Shown here piece by piece: positions 11,703-23,700 of a DNA stretch of 64,000 nt. Position 1 is the first letter of the stretch, and the number at the start of each line of letters is the position of its first letter. The stretch comes from Flavobacterium sp. (GTDB lineage Bacteria; Bacteroidota; Bacteroidia; Flavobacteriales; Flavobacteriaceae). The translations under genes were made by a program, and so were the position numbers. The stretch spans positions 62,001-126,000 of the forward strand of contig JADKDN010000001.1 of NCBI GenBank assembly GCA_016718345.1, in the 5' to 3' direction. The notes beneath the pieces are model-generated. The model worked only from the letters and a program-made list of their open reading frames with translations. It was not told the origin of the DNA and did not search any database.

Positions 11703-12284
11703 ATGATAGCACATTTACAAGGAAAATTAATTGAAAAATCACCTACTGAAGTGATTATTGACTGCGGAGGAGTTGGTTATCACGTCAATATTTCTTTGCA
11801 CACCTATTCTTTGTTGCCACAATCAGAAACTATCAAACTGTTTACTTACCTTCAGATAAAGGAGGATGCGCATACTTTATTTGGCTTTGTTGAGAAATCG
11901 GAAAGAGAAATTTTCAAGATGTTACTGTCCGTTTCGGGAATTGGGGCAAGCATTGCTAGAACCATGTTATCTTCATTGGAACCAAAACAAATTATTCAAG
12001 CATTAGCCGTTGGAGATACAGGAACAATTCAATCAATTAAAGGCATTGGAAATAAAACGGCACAGCGGGCAATTCTGGATTTAAAGGATAAAGTGTTAAA
12101 ACTATACGACTTAGATGAAGTTTCGATGTCGCAAAGCAATACAAATAAGGATGAAGCGTTATCAGCATTAGAAGTTTTAGGTTTCAATAGGAAATTAGCG
12201 GAGAAAGTAGTTGAAAAAGTACTTATCTCTGACCCACAAGCTTCGGTAGAATCAATTATAAAACAGGCGTTAAAAAATTTATAA
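11703..12284 (+). CDS. ruvA: Holliday junction branch migration protein RuvA
   Basis: DNA-binding subunit of the RuvAB branch-migration motor. 193 residues, normal length and uninterrupted. It has the N-terminal OB-fold (MIAHLQGKLIEKSPTEVIID), two helix-hairpin-helix motifs (SVSGIGASIARTML and GIGNKTAQRAILDLK) and the C-terminal three-helix domain (DEALSALEVLGFNRKLAEK). The sprA reading frame opens 3 bp after its stop, so the two are very probably co-transcribed. Confidence 0.97.
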   Translation: MIAHLQGKLIEKSPTEVIIDCGGVGYHVNISLHTYSLLPQSETIKLFTYLQIKEDAHTLFGFVEKSEREIFKMLLSVSGIGASIARTMLSSLEPKQIIQALAVGDTGTIQSIKGIGNKTAQRAILDLKDKVLKLYDLDEVSMSQSNTNKDEALSALEVLGFNRKLAEKVVEKVLISDPQASVESIIKQALKNL

Positions 12285-12287
12285 TAC

Positions 12288-15200
12288 TTGAAAACAGATT
12301 ACATAAAAAAAATAAACTTTCTTCTAAAAAACAGGAGCTTTCTGTTGTTTTTCTTTATTAGTTTTGGAGTACAGGCACAGGGTAACGAACAAGTTACAGA
12401 TACCGTAAAAAAAGGATATGATGTAGGAAAAGTAGAGTTCAAAAACCCTCCAAGTATTATTGAAGCCTATACCTATGACCCCGTTACAGATCGATATGTT
12501 TATACCAACAGTGTAGATGGTTTTAACATCAATTATCCAATAATTTTAACTCCAAAAGAATACGAAAAATTAGTTTTGAGAGAATCAATGCGTGATTATT
12601 TTAAGAAGAAATCAGACGCTATTGATGGGAAAAAAGAAGGAAGCGAAGAGGCTAAAAAAGATTTATTACCCAGATATTATATCAATTCAGGATTTTTTGA
12701 AACTATTTTTGGAAGTAATACCATCGACGTTAAACCTACAGGTTCTGTGGAGGTTGATTTAGGTTTTCGTCATTCTAAGCAAGACAATCCATCGATATCA
12801 CCAAGGAATCGATCGATTACTACTTTTGATTTTGACCAACGAATAAGTATGAGTTTGGCAGGAAAAGTTGGAACGCGTTTGAACGTAAATGCCAATTATG
12901 ATACAGAATCTACATTTGCTTTCCAGAATTTAATTAAACTTGAATATGCTCCAACCGAGGATGATATCATCCAAAAAATTGAAGTCGGGAATGTTAGTCT
13001 TCCTTTAAATAGTTCTTTAATACGTGGCGCTCAAAGCCTATTTGGGGTTAAGGCACAATTGCAATTTGGTAAAACAACTGTTACAGGTGTCTTCTCCGAG
13101 CAAAAATCCCAAACTAAAACAGTGACTGCTCAAGGTGGTGGAACCATACAAGATTTTGAGCTATTCGGATTGGATTATGATGCTGATAGGCATTTCTTTC
13201 TTTCACAATATTTCAGAAACAAATACGATGCCTCATTAAAGAATTATCCTTTTATTGATAGTAGGGTACAAATTACTAGGATAGAAGTTTGGGTAACCAA
13301 TCGTCAAAATCGAATCAATACCACCAATAATAATTTAAGAAATATTATCGCTTTGCAGGATTTAGGTGAAGCACAACTGACAGATTCAAATAATAATCCA
13401 ATCAGCGATACTAAAATTATAGCTCTCAATACAATTCCATCTGGCTTTTTTAATGTTGATCCTAATACACCTGTAGACAATAAAAACAATGACTTTGACC
13501 CAGGATTAATTGCTACTGGCGGGGGTTTGTTGAATGCAAATATTAGAGAGATAGCTACTGCAGGCTCGGGTTTTAATACTATTACGGCGGTTGAGGGTCA
13601 AGATTATTCTAAGTTAGAAAACGCTAGAAAATTAAGTTCTAATGAATATACGTTCAACACACAATTGGGGTATATATCCTTGCAACAACGACTGGCAAAT
13701 GATGAGGTGTTGGCGGTTGCTTATCAGTATACCATTGGGTCTGATGTTTATCAAGTAGGTGAATTTGGGACCGATGGAGTAGATGCTACACAAGCAGGTG
13801 CAATTGATCCCACCACGGGAGAACCTGCAACAATTACCTCTCAAACATTGGTTTTAAAAATGTTAAAGAGTAATCTAACAGCAGTTGAAAAACCAATTTG
13901 GAATATCATGATGAAGAATATTTATCAAATTCCAGGAGCTTATCAATTAGACCAACAAGATTTCAAGTTTAATATTCTTTACACTGATCCATCCCCATTA
14001 AACTACATTACACCAGTAGAAGGCACCTCATTTCCAGTTCCAAGCCCTTCAAATCCTGAAGACAGAGTAGCAGAAACTCCATTGTTGAAAGTTTTTAATG
14101 TTGATAAATTAAATTACAATAACGATCCACAAGCGGGAGGTGATGGTTTTTTTGATTTTATACAAGGACTAACTGTTGATACGCAAAACGGAAGATTAAT
14201 TTTTACTACGGTTGAGCCTTTTGGTAAATTGCTTTTTGAAAAATTAAGAACAGATGCTGCTGAGGATTATGATGGAGATCAAAATTCCTCTATTGACTAT
14301 AATCCGAATCAGAAAAAATATGTTTTCAAAAACATGTACAGACAGACGCAAGCTTCGGCTTTGCAAGAAGGAGATAAAAATAAGTTTCAGTTAAGAGGAA
14401 AATTCAAATCAGCAGGTGGTGACGGAATCCCAATAGGGGCGTTTAATGTTCCTAAAGGTTCGGTAGTTGTAACAGCTGGAGGAAGAGTTTTACAAGAAGG
14501 TATAGATTATAGTGTAAATTATCAAGCTGGAAGAGTACAGATATTAGATCCATCACTTCAAGCTTCAAATACACCTATACAAGTTTCAGTTGAAAACAAT
14601 TCGGTTTTTGGTCAACAGACGAGAAGATTTATGGGGTTGAATATCGAGCATAAATTTTCAGAAAAATTCTTAGTTGGCGCGACCTATTTAAAAATGACAG
14701 AAAGACCTTTAACCCAAAAATCAAGATACGGTCAAGAGTCTGTAAACAATACTATTTTTGGCGTTAACACCAATTTTTCTACAGAGGTTCCTTTCTTTAC
14801 TAGACTTGTGAACAAATTGCCTTTTATGGATACCGATGTTCCATCCAATATATCATTTAGAGGTGAAGTAGCATTCTTAAAACCAGATACTCCCAAAGCA
14901 GATAAATTTAATGGAGAATCAACTATTTATGTTGATGATTTTGAAGGGTCACAAACTACGATAGATTTGCGATCCCCTTTTTCATGGAGTTTATCTTCTG
15001 TACCTGTAAAAGATGCTGAAAGTACATACAATGATTTTGGGGCGGATTTAAACGATATAAAATACGGTGATAAAAGAGCGAAATTGAGTTGGTATTCTAT
15101 CGATCCTATTTTTTACCAGCAGAGACCTTCAGGCATTTCTACCGATGATTTGTCCTTAAATAAAACTAGAAGGGTATATAGTGAAGAATTATATCCGGTA

Positions 15201-18200
15201 ACAGATGTCGCAATAGGACAAACTCAAGTAATTAACACCTTAGATTTAACCTATTATCCAAAAGAAAGAGGGCCTTATAACAATAATCCTCTTGCAGTAG
15301 GAACGAATCTTTTACCTAATCCAAAAGATAATTTTGGTGGAATAATGCGTTCGTTAAATTCAACCAATTTTGAGTTGGCCAACGTTGAGTACATTCAATT
15401 TTGGGTAATGGATCCATACGTTGGAAATGGTGCCTTACCACAAAACAGTTCCAATACGGGTAAAATTTATTTCAATTTGGGTTCAATTTCAGAAGATATA
15501 TTAAAAGACGGACGGAAGCAATTTGAAAACGGTTTGCCCGAGGCAGGTTCCAATCAATTGACTTATCCAACTGTTTGGGGTAAAGTCCCAGCTTCGCAAT
15601 CATTGGTTTATGCATTTGACACTAGCGAGGGGAATCGTGCTGTTCAAGATGTTGGATTGGATGGATTGACAGATGAAAAGGAAGGTGAAATTTACACGAA
15701 TTTTGCAGGATTATCAGATCCAGCGGCTGATAATTATCAATATTTTTTGGATGCACAAGGGGATGTATTGCAACGTTATAGAGGATTTAATGGAACACAA
15801 GGGAATTCCCCAGTAAATCTTACTAACGATACTAGAGGAAATTCGACTGTTCCTGATGTTGAGGATATCAACAAGGATAATACCATGGATGGCTATAATG
15901 CATACTACGAGTATAGCATAGATATACAACCAGGAATGAAGGTTGGAACGACCAAATATGTTACTAATGTATTGGATACAGAAGCGGCTATTCCTGGGGC
16001 TTCCTTTGGAGAGAAAACTCCCGTAAGATGGGTTCAATTTAAAATTCCTGTAGCCCAGTTTGAAAATAAGATTGGCCCTATAACCGACTTTAGATCTATT
16101 CGTTTTATGAGAATGTTCATGACAGGTTTTGAAGACGAAATAACCGTTCGTTTTGGAGCATTAGATTTGGTTAGAGGCGAATGGAGAAGATATACCAATA
16201 CTTTAGACTCTGAAACTACTGAGGAAAATAATTTAGATACTACAGATTTTGATGTACAATCAGTAAATATTCAAGAAAATGGAGAACGTCAACCAGTAAA
16301 ATACGTTTCTCCTCCTGGAGTTGTCAGAGAGCAGTTGTTTAATAATAATCAAGTGATTAATCAAAATGAGCAAGCTCTGTCTCTAAGAGTTACCGGAACA
16401 GGTCTTGAAACAGATGATTCAAGAGCGGTATTCAAAAACGTGAGCGTAGACATGCGACAGTTTAAAAAAATACAAATGTTTGTTCATGCTGAGTCTCTCA
16501 CCGAAGATACTTCACCGTTGCAAAATAACGAGATGGTAGGTTTTATTCGTTTTGGGAATGATTTTACAGAGAATTTTTACCAGGTAGAAATTCCTTTGGG
16601 GATAACTCCTGCTGGTGCCTCTACAGCAGAGACGGTATGGCCAGAGGCCAACAATATTGATTTACCACTCGCACTTTTAACAGAATTGAAAATTTTGTCT
16701 CGAAGCGCACCTCCGTTAGGACCAAATGAAATATATTATAAAAAATGAGAATGAGTTAGATTCTTCTCGACCTAATAAATTAAAATTGGGGGTTAGAGGA
16801 AATCCTAATTTTGGTTTGGTACGAATGCTAATGGTTGGTGTAAAGAACAATACTAATGGAGGAACAAATCCTAGTGGAGTGCCTTTAGTTTCCCGTGAGG
16901 TAAAAGGAGAAGTTTGGTTTAATGAGTTACGCTTGTCTGAGATGGACAATAATGGAGGTATGGCAAGTGTAGTAAGCCTTGATGCTAACTTTGCTGATTT
17001 TGCGACTCTATCTGCTTCAGGAAAACTAAGTACTGTTGGATTTGGAACCTTAGAGCAAGGTCCAAATGAAAGAAGCCGAGAGGATATTCAACAATATAAT
17101 ATAGTTACGAATCTAAGCTTAGGAAAATTGATGCCAAAGAAATGGGGAATCAATCTTCCATTTAATTATTCTATTGGAGAAGAAACAATAACACCTCAAT
17201 ACGATCCTTTTAATCAAGATATTAAGTTAAAACAATTGCTTGATGTTACTGAGGATGCTAAAGAAAGAGAAAATATTAGACAACGAGCAATAGATTATAC
17301 CAAGAGAAAAAGTATCAATTTTATTGGTGTGAGAAAAGAGAGAGGAACCAATCAAAAGCAACATGTTTATGATCCTGAAAATCTTACATTATCGCATTCG
17401 TACAATGTAGTAGAACGTCATAATTTTGAAATTGATAATTACATAGATCAGCAAGTAACCACAACTGCAGATTATACGTATTCTTTCCAGTCAAAACCTA
17501 TTGAGCCGCTTAAAAAGGCCAAAGTCATGAAAAAAAGTGAATATTGGAGGTTGCTAAGAGATTTTAATTTTAATTATTTGCCATCAAATATTTCTTTTAG
17601 CTCCAATATTAATAGGCAATACAACAGACAACAGTTTAGACAGGTAGATGTTGAAGGAATTCCATTAGATCCTTTATACCGAAGAAATTATATGTTTAAT
17701 TATCAATATGGGTTTAATTATAATTTAACTAAATCTTTAAAAATAAATTATAGTGCTTCATCAAATAATATTATCAGAAATTATTTAGATGAAAATAATC
17801 TGCCTCTTAATGATGTTGCTCTTTTCACTGATTATTGGAATACTGGTGACCCGAATCAGCATACACAACAACTGGTTGTAAATTATGATTTGCCTTTAAA
17901 TAAAATCCCATTGTTAAGTTTTGTAAAATCTACTTATTCTTATACGGGAGATTACAATTGGCAACGAAACACTACTTTATTGCCGGGCTATGATTTAGGG
18001 AATACCATTCAAAATGCAGGTTCTCATAAATTGAATAATTCATTCAACATGGATTCTTTCTACAAATATATTGGGTTAACTAAAAAAAAAAACCAGAGCA
18101 CAGCCAAAACCAGCTGTAGCTCCAAAGCCAGGAGAAAAAATAGTAAATACAAATGCACCTCAAACAAATTCGGATCAGAGCGTTTTTGTAAAAGGTTTGG

Positions 18201-19612
18201 TTGGTATTCTTACAAGCGTAAAAAATATTCAAGTTAATTACACTGAAAATAAAGCAACTGTTCTTCCAGGGTATACTCCGGGATTGGGTTTCTTTGGCTC
18301 TACGAAACCAACTCTAGGATTTATTTTTGGAAGCCAAGACGATATTCGATTTGAAGCAGCTAAAAACGGTTGGTTAACGAATTATCCAAATTTCAATCAG
18401 AATTTTACTCAAACAGTGAGCAAGACTTTAAATATGACTGCCAACGTTGATTTGTTTCCAGATTTTAAAATTGATTTGACCGCTGATAGAACTTATATCG
18501 ATAATTTTTCTGAGCAGTATGATGTTACAAACGGTCTATATAATTCAAGATCACCATATAATTTTGGAAATTTCAATATTTCAACGGTATTAATAAAAAC
18601 AGCTTTTGCAAGAAGCGATGAAAATTACTCGGCTCCATTTGAAGAATTAAAGACAAATCGACTGGTTGTTGCTGATAGATTGGCTCAAAACTTTTATGGT
18701 GGTTCTGAAATTCCAAGATATGGTGATGCCGCAAATCCAATTCCAGGTCCTGATGATCCCAACTATAAAATATACGTTGCAAATCAAGGCTATCCAATAG
18801 GATTTGGTAAAAACAGTCAAGCTGTTTTATTACCATCATTTTTAGCAGCCTATTCAGGAAGTAATGCTTCAGGAGTTTCATTAGATGCTTTCAGAAATAT
18901 TCCAATCCCGAATTGGGTTATAAAATACAGCGGATTAATGCGTTATACTTTTTTCAAAGAAAAGTTCAAGCGCTTTTCTATGCAAAGCAGTTACAAAGCA
19001 TCTTACACGGTTAATTCTTTTCGATCGAATTTTGAATACGACAAGGCTCCTTCTGGATATGATAAAGATGGAAATTTATTTACAGATGCTGGAGGAAATT
19101 TATTTAGTAAAGTGTTGATTTCGAATATCAATCTTGTGGAACAATTCAATCCGTTACTTCGTTTGGATTTTGAAATGAAAAATTCGGTAAAAATTCTAGC
19201 TGAAATGAAAAAAGATAGAGCGCTATCAATGAGTTTTGATAATAATCTCTTGACTGAAGTTAGAGGCCTAGAGTACGTTTTTGGTTTTGGATATAGAATT
19301 AAAGATGTTATTTTTTCTTCGAAACTAGCTGATAATCCTTCGGGAATTATTAAAAGTGATATCAATATCAAAGCAGATGTTTCCTACAGGAATAGTCAAA
19401 CTATCGTTCGCTATTTAGATTACAATAATAATGAGTTGTCTGGAGGGCAAAATATTTGGTCGGCGAAGTTGACTGCTGATTATTCGTTCAGCAAAAATTT
19501 AACCATAATTTTCTATTACCACCATGCATTCTCAAAAGCTGTGATATCAACATCATTCCCAATAACAAATATTAGAGGCGGATTTACAATGAGATATAAT
19601 TTTGGAAATTAA
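12288..19612 (+). CDS. sprA: T9SS outer-membrane translocon / gliding protein SprA (two frameshifts)
   Basis: SprA forms the very large outer-membrane barrel through which type IX secretion substrates pass, and is needed for gliding in F. johnsoniae. Repaired length is about 2440 residues, as expected. It starts at TTG (12288) with a signal peptide ending SFGVQAQ; no ATG is available. Typical segments include RYYINSGFFETIFGSNTIDV and repeated strand-rich blocks. Break 1: one extra A in the A6 run 16740-16745; removal joins GPNEIYYK to NENELDSSRPNKLK. Break 2: one extra A in an A11 run at 18082-18092; removal restores a Pro/Ala-rich linker and then VKGLVGILTSVKNIQVNYTE. The two one-base insertions exactly account for total length minus a multiple of three. 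Confidence 0.93.
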
Positions 19613-19638
19613 GAGCGTTAATGACATATAAATAAAAA

Positions 19639-19660
19639 GGATAAGCTACATTTGTTATCC
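19639..19660 (+). promoter_or_regulatory. gcvH promoter region with inverted repeat around the -7 element
   Basis: A -7 match TACATTTG at 19647-19654 lies between the arms of a perfect 6-bp inverted repeat, GGATAA at 19639-19644 and TTATCC at 19655-19660. This could be an operator or chance in AT-rich DNA. Confidence 0.4.
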
Positions 19661-19692
19661 AATAAATCATAAGAAATTTAATTATTACAATA

Positions 19693-20073
19693 ATGAATAT
19701 ACCATCAAATTTAAAATATACCAAAGACCACGAATGGGTGCTTTTAGAAGGTGATGTTGCTACTGTAGGTATTACCGATTTTGCACAAAAGGAATTAGGT
19801 GATATTGTTTATGTAGAAGTAGAAACCCTAGATCAAACCTTGGACAAAGACGAAGTTTTTGGAACGGTAGAAGCCGTTAAAACTGTTTCCGATTTGTTTT
19901 TGCCGATGTCAGGAGAAATCATAGAATTCAATGATGCTCTTGAGAGTGATCCAGAAAGCGTGAATACTGACCCCTACGGAAAAGGTTGGATGATTAAAGT
20001 AAAAGTTGCCAATGTAAACGATTTTGACGAATTACTTTCAAGTGAGGCATATAAAGAACTTATTGGTTTATAA
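19693..20073 (+). CDS. gcvH: Glycine cleavage system H protein
   Basis: Lipoylated carrier that shuttles the aminomethyl group between the P, T and L proteins. 126 residues, full length, with the lipoyl-attachment motif VEAVKTVSDL, lysine 63, and the usual ending GKGWMIKVKV. No gcvP or gcvT lies nearby, the normal dispersed arrangement in flavobacteria. Confidence 0.97.
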   Translation: MNIPSNLKYTKDHEWVLLEGDVATVGITDFAQKELGDIVYVEVETLDQTLDKDEVFGTVEAVKTVSDLFLPMSGEIIEFNDALESDPESVNTDPYGKGWMIKVKVANVNDFDELLSSEAYKELIGL

Positions 20074-20455
20074 GCACTTCTATTTGTGGCTAGCCGAATT
20101 CTGGACCTTGCTTATTGCGGTATTGTGTTTAGAGAATTCGAAAAAACTGCCAAGTATTGGAATTAAATCTGCTGACAAGTACGTTCATTTTACGTTTTAT
20201 TTTGTTTTTACTATATTATGGTTTTTATACCTAATAAAGAAAAACAATTACATTAAAAAAACAATCAATCCAGCACTGATAAAAGTATTTATAGCCGCCT
20301 TATTGTATGGCATTTCAATAGAAATTGCACAAAGTTTATTTACCGTAAGTAGAAAAGGAGATGTGCTTGATGTGCTGGCAAACACAACAGGGGCTATAAC
20401 TGCTGTGTTTTTATTGAGAATCTATGCAAATACTTTTTTTAAAAGAGAAAATTAA
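20024..20455 (+). CDS. VanZ family membrane protein
   Basis: A 143-residue protein with about four membrane helices and the VanZ-like core SADKYVHFTFYFVFT followed by ISIEIAQSLFTVSRKGDVLDVLANTTGA. VanZ-like proteins are linked to teicoplanin resistance in Gram-positives; the role in Bacteroidetes is not known. The ATG at 20024 overlaps gcvH by 50 bp. A TTG about 42 bp further in is an alternative start just before the first helix. Its position between gcvH and the RemB-like gene is consistent with the sprA-region order. Confidence 0.75.
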   Translation: MTNYFQVRHIKNLLVYKHFYLWLAEFWTLLIAVLCLENSKKLPSIGIKSADKYVHFTFYFVFTILWFLYLIKKNNYIKKTINPALIKVFIAALLYGISIEIAQSLFTVSRKGDVLDVLANTTGAITAVFLLRIYANTFFKREN

Positions 20456-20465
20456 ATACTAAAAA

Positions 20466-20496
20466 CGTCCCACATCGTTGGGATTTTTTTATTTTT
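20466..20496 (+). terminator. Terminator after vanZ
   Basis: Stem GTCCCA / TGGGAT (one G-T pair) with a 6-nt loop and TTTTTTTATTTTT tail, just after the VanZ stop. Confidence 0.75.
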
Positions 20497-20549
20497 ATGC
20501 TTTCAATAGTCTATGGAGTTGTCTACAAAATCTTTATTACTAATACACG

Positions 20550-22694
20550 ATGAATAAATATATTCTTTTTTTACTTTTTCTATTTTGTTTTTCCTTTTCG
20601 AAAGCCCAAATAGCTAAGAAAAGCTCGGATCAATTTCCTGTTTTTCCAGACTGTGTGAATCAATTCGATAAAGAGTTAGAGAACTGTTTTTTTACTCAGG
20701 TACAAGATTTTATTTATTCGAATTTTAAAGTCCCAGATAATTTAGTTCAAACGAATTATAAAGGAACTGTTAGCGTACTTTTTGAGGTAAATGAAAAAGG
20801 TAAATTCAATGTGCAATATGTAGATGCCGTTGATGATGAATTAGTGAAAGAAAGTAAAAGAGTTTTTGAAAAATTTCCCGTTGTTGGTCCGCCAACGTAT
20901 AATGGAAAACCGATCTATTCTAAATATACTATAAAAATCATAATACCCCAGAAAAGTGCCGCTGAAATAGCTGCTGAGAATGATTCTATAAAAAAAGTGG
21001 AGACTAAAAATTTTTATAAGAACAAGGATAAAGAGTTGCCAGAATACGATAGTATTGTGTATCATAAATTCAAGAATCCAAAGTATCAGAGTCATTTAAA
21101 CATTCCGTTTTCGCATAGTTATTATGCTCATTTTGATGCTGCAATGAATCAGTTGGGAGCCAACAATCATACCGCTTCAAAACCATACACTTATGCTGAA
21201 GTTTCGAGATATTATAACCTTAAAGAAGCGAATACAAAATTATTAAAAAACAAAAAAGAGTGGTGGGGAAGAAAATTGTGGAACGAAAACACTGTTGAAA
21301 TTCAAGGAGAAGGCTATTGGTTTACCATGAATCCTATATTTGATTTGCAAAAAGGAATCAGTAATCCTAGTGTGTCAAAAAGCACCTATATCAATACAAG
21401 AGCAATTCAAATTCAAGGTGGTTTGGGTGAGCAGCTCAATTTTACCACTACAATCTACGAAAGTCAAGGTCGTTTTGCAGATTATGTAAATAATTATGCA
21501 AGATCAATTGCGGCGAACCGTGACAAATCAATTACTAATAACGAAGATAATGGTAATGCAATAATTCCTGGAATTGGAATTACTAAAAACTTCAAAACTG
21601 ATGCTTTCGATATGCCTTTAGCAGAAGCTAACTTAACTTTTACACCTAATAGGTTTATTGATTTGCAATTGGGGTATGGAAGAAATTTTATTGGCGATGG
21701 GTATCGTTCTTTAATTACAACAGATGGAATTAGTCCCTATCCTTTCTTTAAAATCAACACTAATTTTTGGAAAATAAAATATACCAATACTTACATGTTT
21801 CTGAAAGATGTTCGTCCAGAAGTTACCGTAGAACGAACTTACACTACTAAGTATATGGCCAATCATTATTTAAGTTGGAATGCAACTAAAAGATTGAACA
21901 TCGGTTTCTTTGAATCAGTGGTTTGGGCAAATACCAATAATAGAGGTTTTGATATGAGCTTCGTCAATCCAATTATTTTTTATCGCTCAGTAGAGTTTTC
22001 TTCCTCGGCACGATCAGGCAATGCATTGTTGGGACTTACAGGGAAGTACAAATGGGACAACCAAATCAATTTGTATGGGCAGTTTCTAATTGATGAATTT
22101 TCGTTTAATGACATTAAAAATGTAGATAAAAGTTGGAAAAATAAATTTGGGGTTCAACTAGGGGCTAAATATTTTAATGCATTCAATGTTGAAAATTTAT
22201 TGCTTCAGGTAGAATACAATCGTGTGAGGCCTTATGTGTATTCACATAGTGATCCCTTGACGAATTATGCACATACTAACCAAAGCTTAGGTCATCAGTG
22301 GGGAGGAAATTTCAAGGAGTTCATAGTTGTGGCTCGCTATCACAAAGGGCGATTTTTCTCCGATGCAAAAATCACTTCGGGTGTTCGTGGTCTAGATTTT
22401 AATACAGCAGAAGATTCTAAAAACTATGGAGGCGATATTTATAAAGATTATGATATTGACAGAGCTAGAGACGCTAATGTGAAAATTGGACAAGGAAACA
22501 AAACTTCGATTTTTATTGCCGATGTTCAAGCGGGATATTTGATCAATCCGCAAACCAACCTAAAGTTTTTCGGAAGTTTTATCTATAGAAATTTCAATCC
22601 TAATACAGAAACGGAATCTACTTTTAAATCTGATACGACTTGGTTTTCTCTTGGTTTGAGATGCGATATTTTCAATTGGTATTTTGATTATTAA
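20550..22694 (+). CDS. RemB-like outer-membrane protein with N-terminal TonB_C-like domain
   Basis: 714 residues, uninterrupted. Signal peptide ends SFSKAQ. Residues about 45-135 look like a TonB C-terminal-type domain (YKGTVSVLFEVNEKGKF ... VFEKFPVVGPPTYNGKP), followed by a beta-barrel-like body rich in aromatic alternating strands that ends LGLRCDIFNWYFDY with a terminal aromatic residue. The location three genes after sprA and the barrel character match the gliding-motility protein RemB of F. johnsoniae as I recall it; a capsule-assembly Wzi-like barrel is an alternative. No catalytic motif is visible. Confidence 0.6.
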   Translation: MNKYILFLLFLFCFSFSKAQIAKKSSDQFPVFPDCVNQFDKELENCFFTQVQDFIYSNFKVPDNLVQTNYKGTVSVLFEVNEKGKFNVQYVDAVDDELVKESKRVFEKFPVVGPPTYNGKPIYSKYTIKIIIPQKSAAEIAAENDSIKKVETKNFYKNKDKELPEYDSIVYHKFKNPKYQSHLNIPFSHSYYAHFDAAMNQLGANNHTASKPYTYAEVSRYYNLKEANTKLLKNKKEWWGRKLWNENTVEIQGEGYWFTMNPIFDLQKGISNPSVSKSTYINTRAIQIQGGLGEQLNFTTTIYESQGRFADYVNNYARSIAANRDKSITNNEDNGNAIIPGIGITKNFKTDAFDMPLAEANLTFTPNRFIDLQLGYGRNFIGDGYRSLITTDGISPYPFFKINTNFWKIKYTNTYMFLKDVRPEVTVERTYTTKYMANHYLSWNATKRLNIGFFESVVWANTNNRGFDMSFVNPIIFYRSVEFSSSARSGNALLGLTGKYKWDNQINLYGQFLIDEFSFNDIKNVDKSWKNKFGVQLGAKYFNAFNVENLLLQVEYNRVRPYVYSHSDPLTNYAHTNQSLGHQWGGNFKEFIVVARYHKGRFFSDAKITSGVRGLDFNTAEDSKNYGGDIYKDYDIDRARDANVKIGQGNKTSIFIADVQAGYLINPQTNLKFFGSFIYRNFNPNTETESTFKSDTTWFSLGLRCDIFNWYFDY

Positions 22695-22765
22695 GACTTT
22701 GAAAACTATTTTTCATTTAGGTATTCAAGTTGTTTTCTTTTAAAGAGAAGATAATCCTTAATTGA

Positions 22766-23700
22766 TTAATCCTTCAAAAACTTGATTGTTTGCTGTTTGC
22801 CATTTGAGGAAATTTTACACAAATACATTCCGTTTGGTAAATTTTGTACTCCAATTTTTATCCAATCACTTGGTTTAAAATTCTTTTTCAAAACCAAGCG
22901 TCCATCTAGAGTAATTATTTCAACAAGTATGTTTGTAGTATCTATACCTTTATAGGTCAAGCTTAAAATGTCAGTTGCAGGATTCGGATATATAGTAAAA
23001 CCGTTCATTCTGTCAGAATATGATGTATTGTTTAAACCAGTATCTGCAACACATCTAACTGCAATCCCATAGGTTTTGGGAGGATAATTCCTGTTTGCAC
23101 TGGCTGTATTGTAATTCATACTATATAAAAACGAGAAATCATCATAGAAGACCGATGATGTCCAAAAAGAAGCAGAATTTTTGAATTGTGTGAAGCTACC
23201 AAAATCGATTCGGTTTCCCGTGCCCAATGCTGTAAAACCACTACTGTTTGTGGCGTCTTTATTTGGAGAATTCCAATTTGTAGTACCAATTTCCTTTAAT
23301 TTACCTCCAGCTACTGTGCTTCCACCTAAATAATTAATCAACAGCATCCACTCATCATTTGTGGGTATATGAAACCCTCTGGAGCTAACCTCTTGGGTCA
23401 TTTACAGCATACCATTGTAAAGTTACCATAAGTCGCATTATTTGAAGCATCATTATTATAATAGCACCATGCCCCCGTTTTAAGATTCTTCCATTGCGTT
23501 GGATCGGTTACTTCTGGTATAGGGTCACCGTTCCTGTAAGTAGTAACGTCAAGGTTTTTTTTCGTCCAAACCTGAGTTCCAATAGCAACTGTTGGAATGG
23601 AATTCACTTGTTTGTTTAAAGGGAAAACATTTGAATTGATCTGAGCATAAAATTTAGAAACGAAAATTAACAAACAAAGTTTGACCATCAATTTACTCAT
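22766..23700 (-). pseudogene. FISUMP-domain surface protein with T9SS type A tail (frameshifted)
   Basis: Signal peptide (VSKFYAQ), then a Fibrobacter-succinogenes-major-paralogous-domain fold (VAIGTQVWTKKNLDVTTYRNG, GAWCYYNNDASNNATYGN, GFHIPTNDEWMLLINYLGG, ASFWTSS), then a type A sorting domain (YPNPATDILS ... NGMYLCKISSNGKQ). Between about 23370 and 23425 the frame is lost at least three times: the usual block YNWYAVNDPRG can be seen only by inserting about four single bases within some 70 bp. Net length fits four missing bases (about 312 residues). That density exceeds the rest of the window, so real decay is possible. Function unknown; probably a secreted surface protein. Confidence 0.7.
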
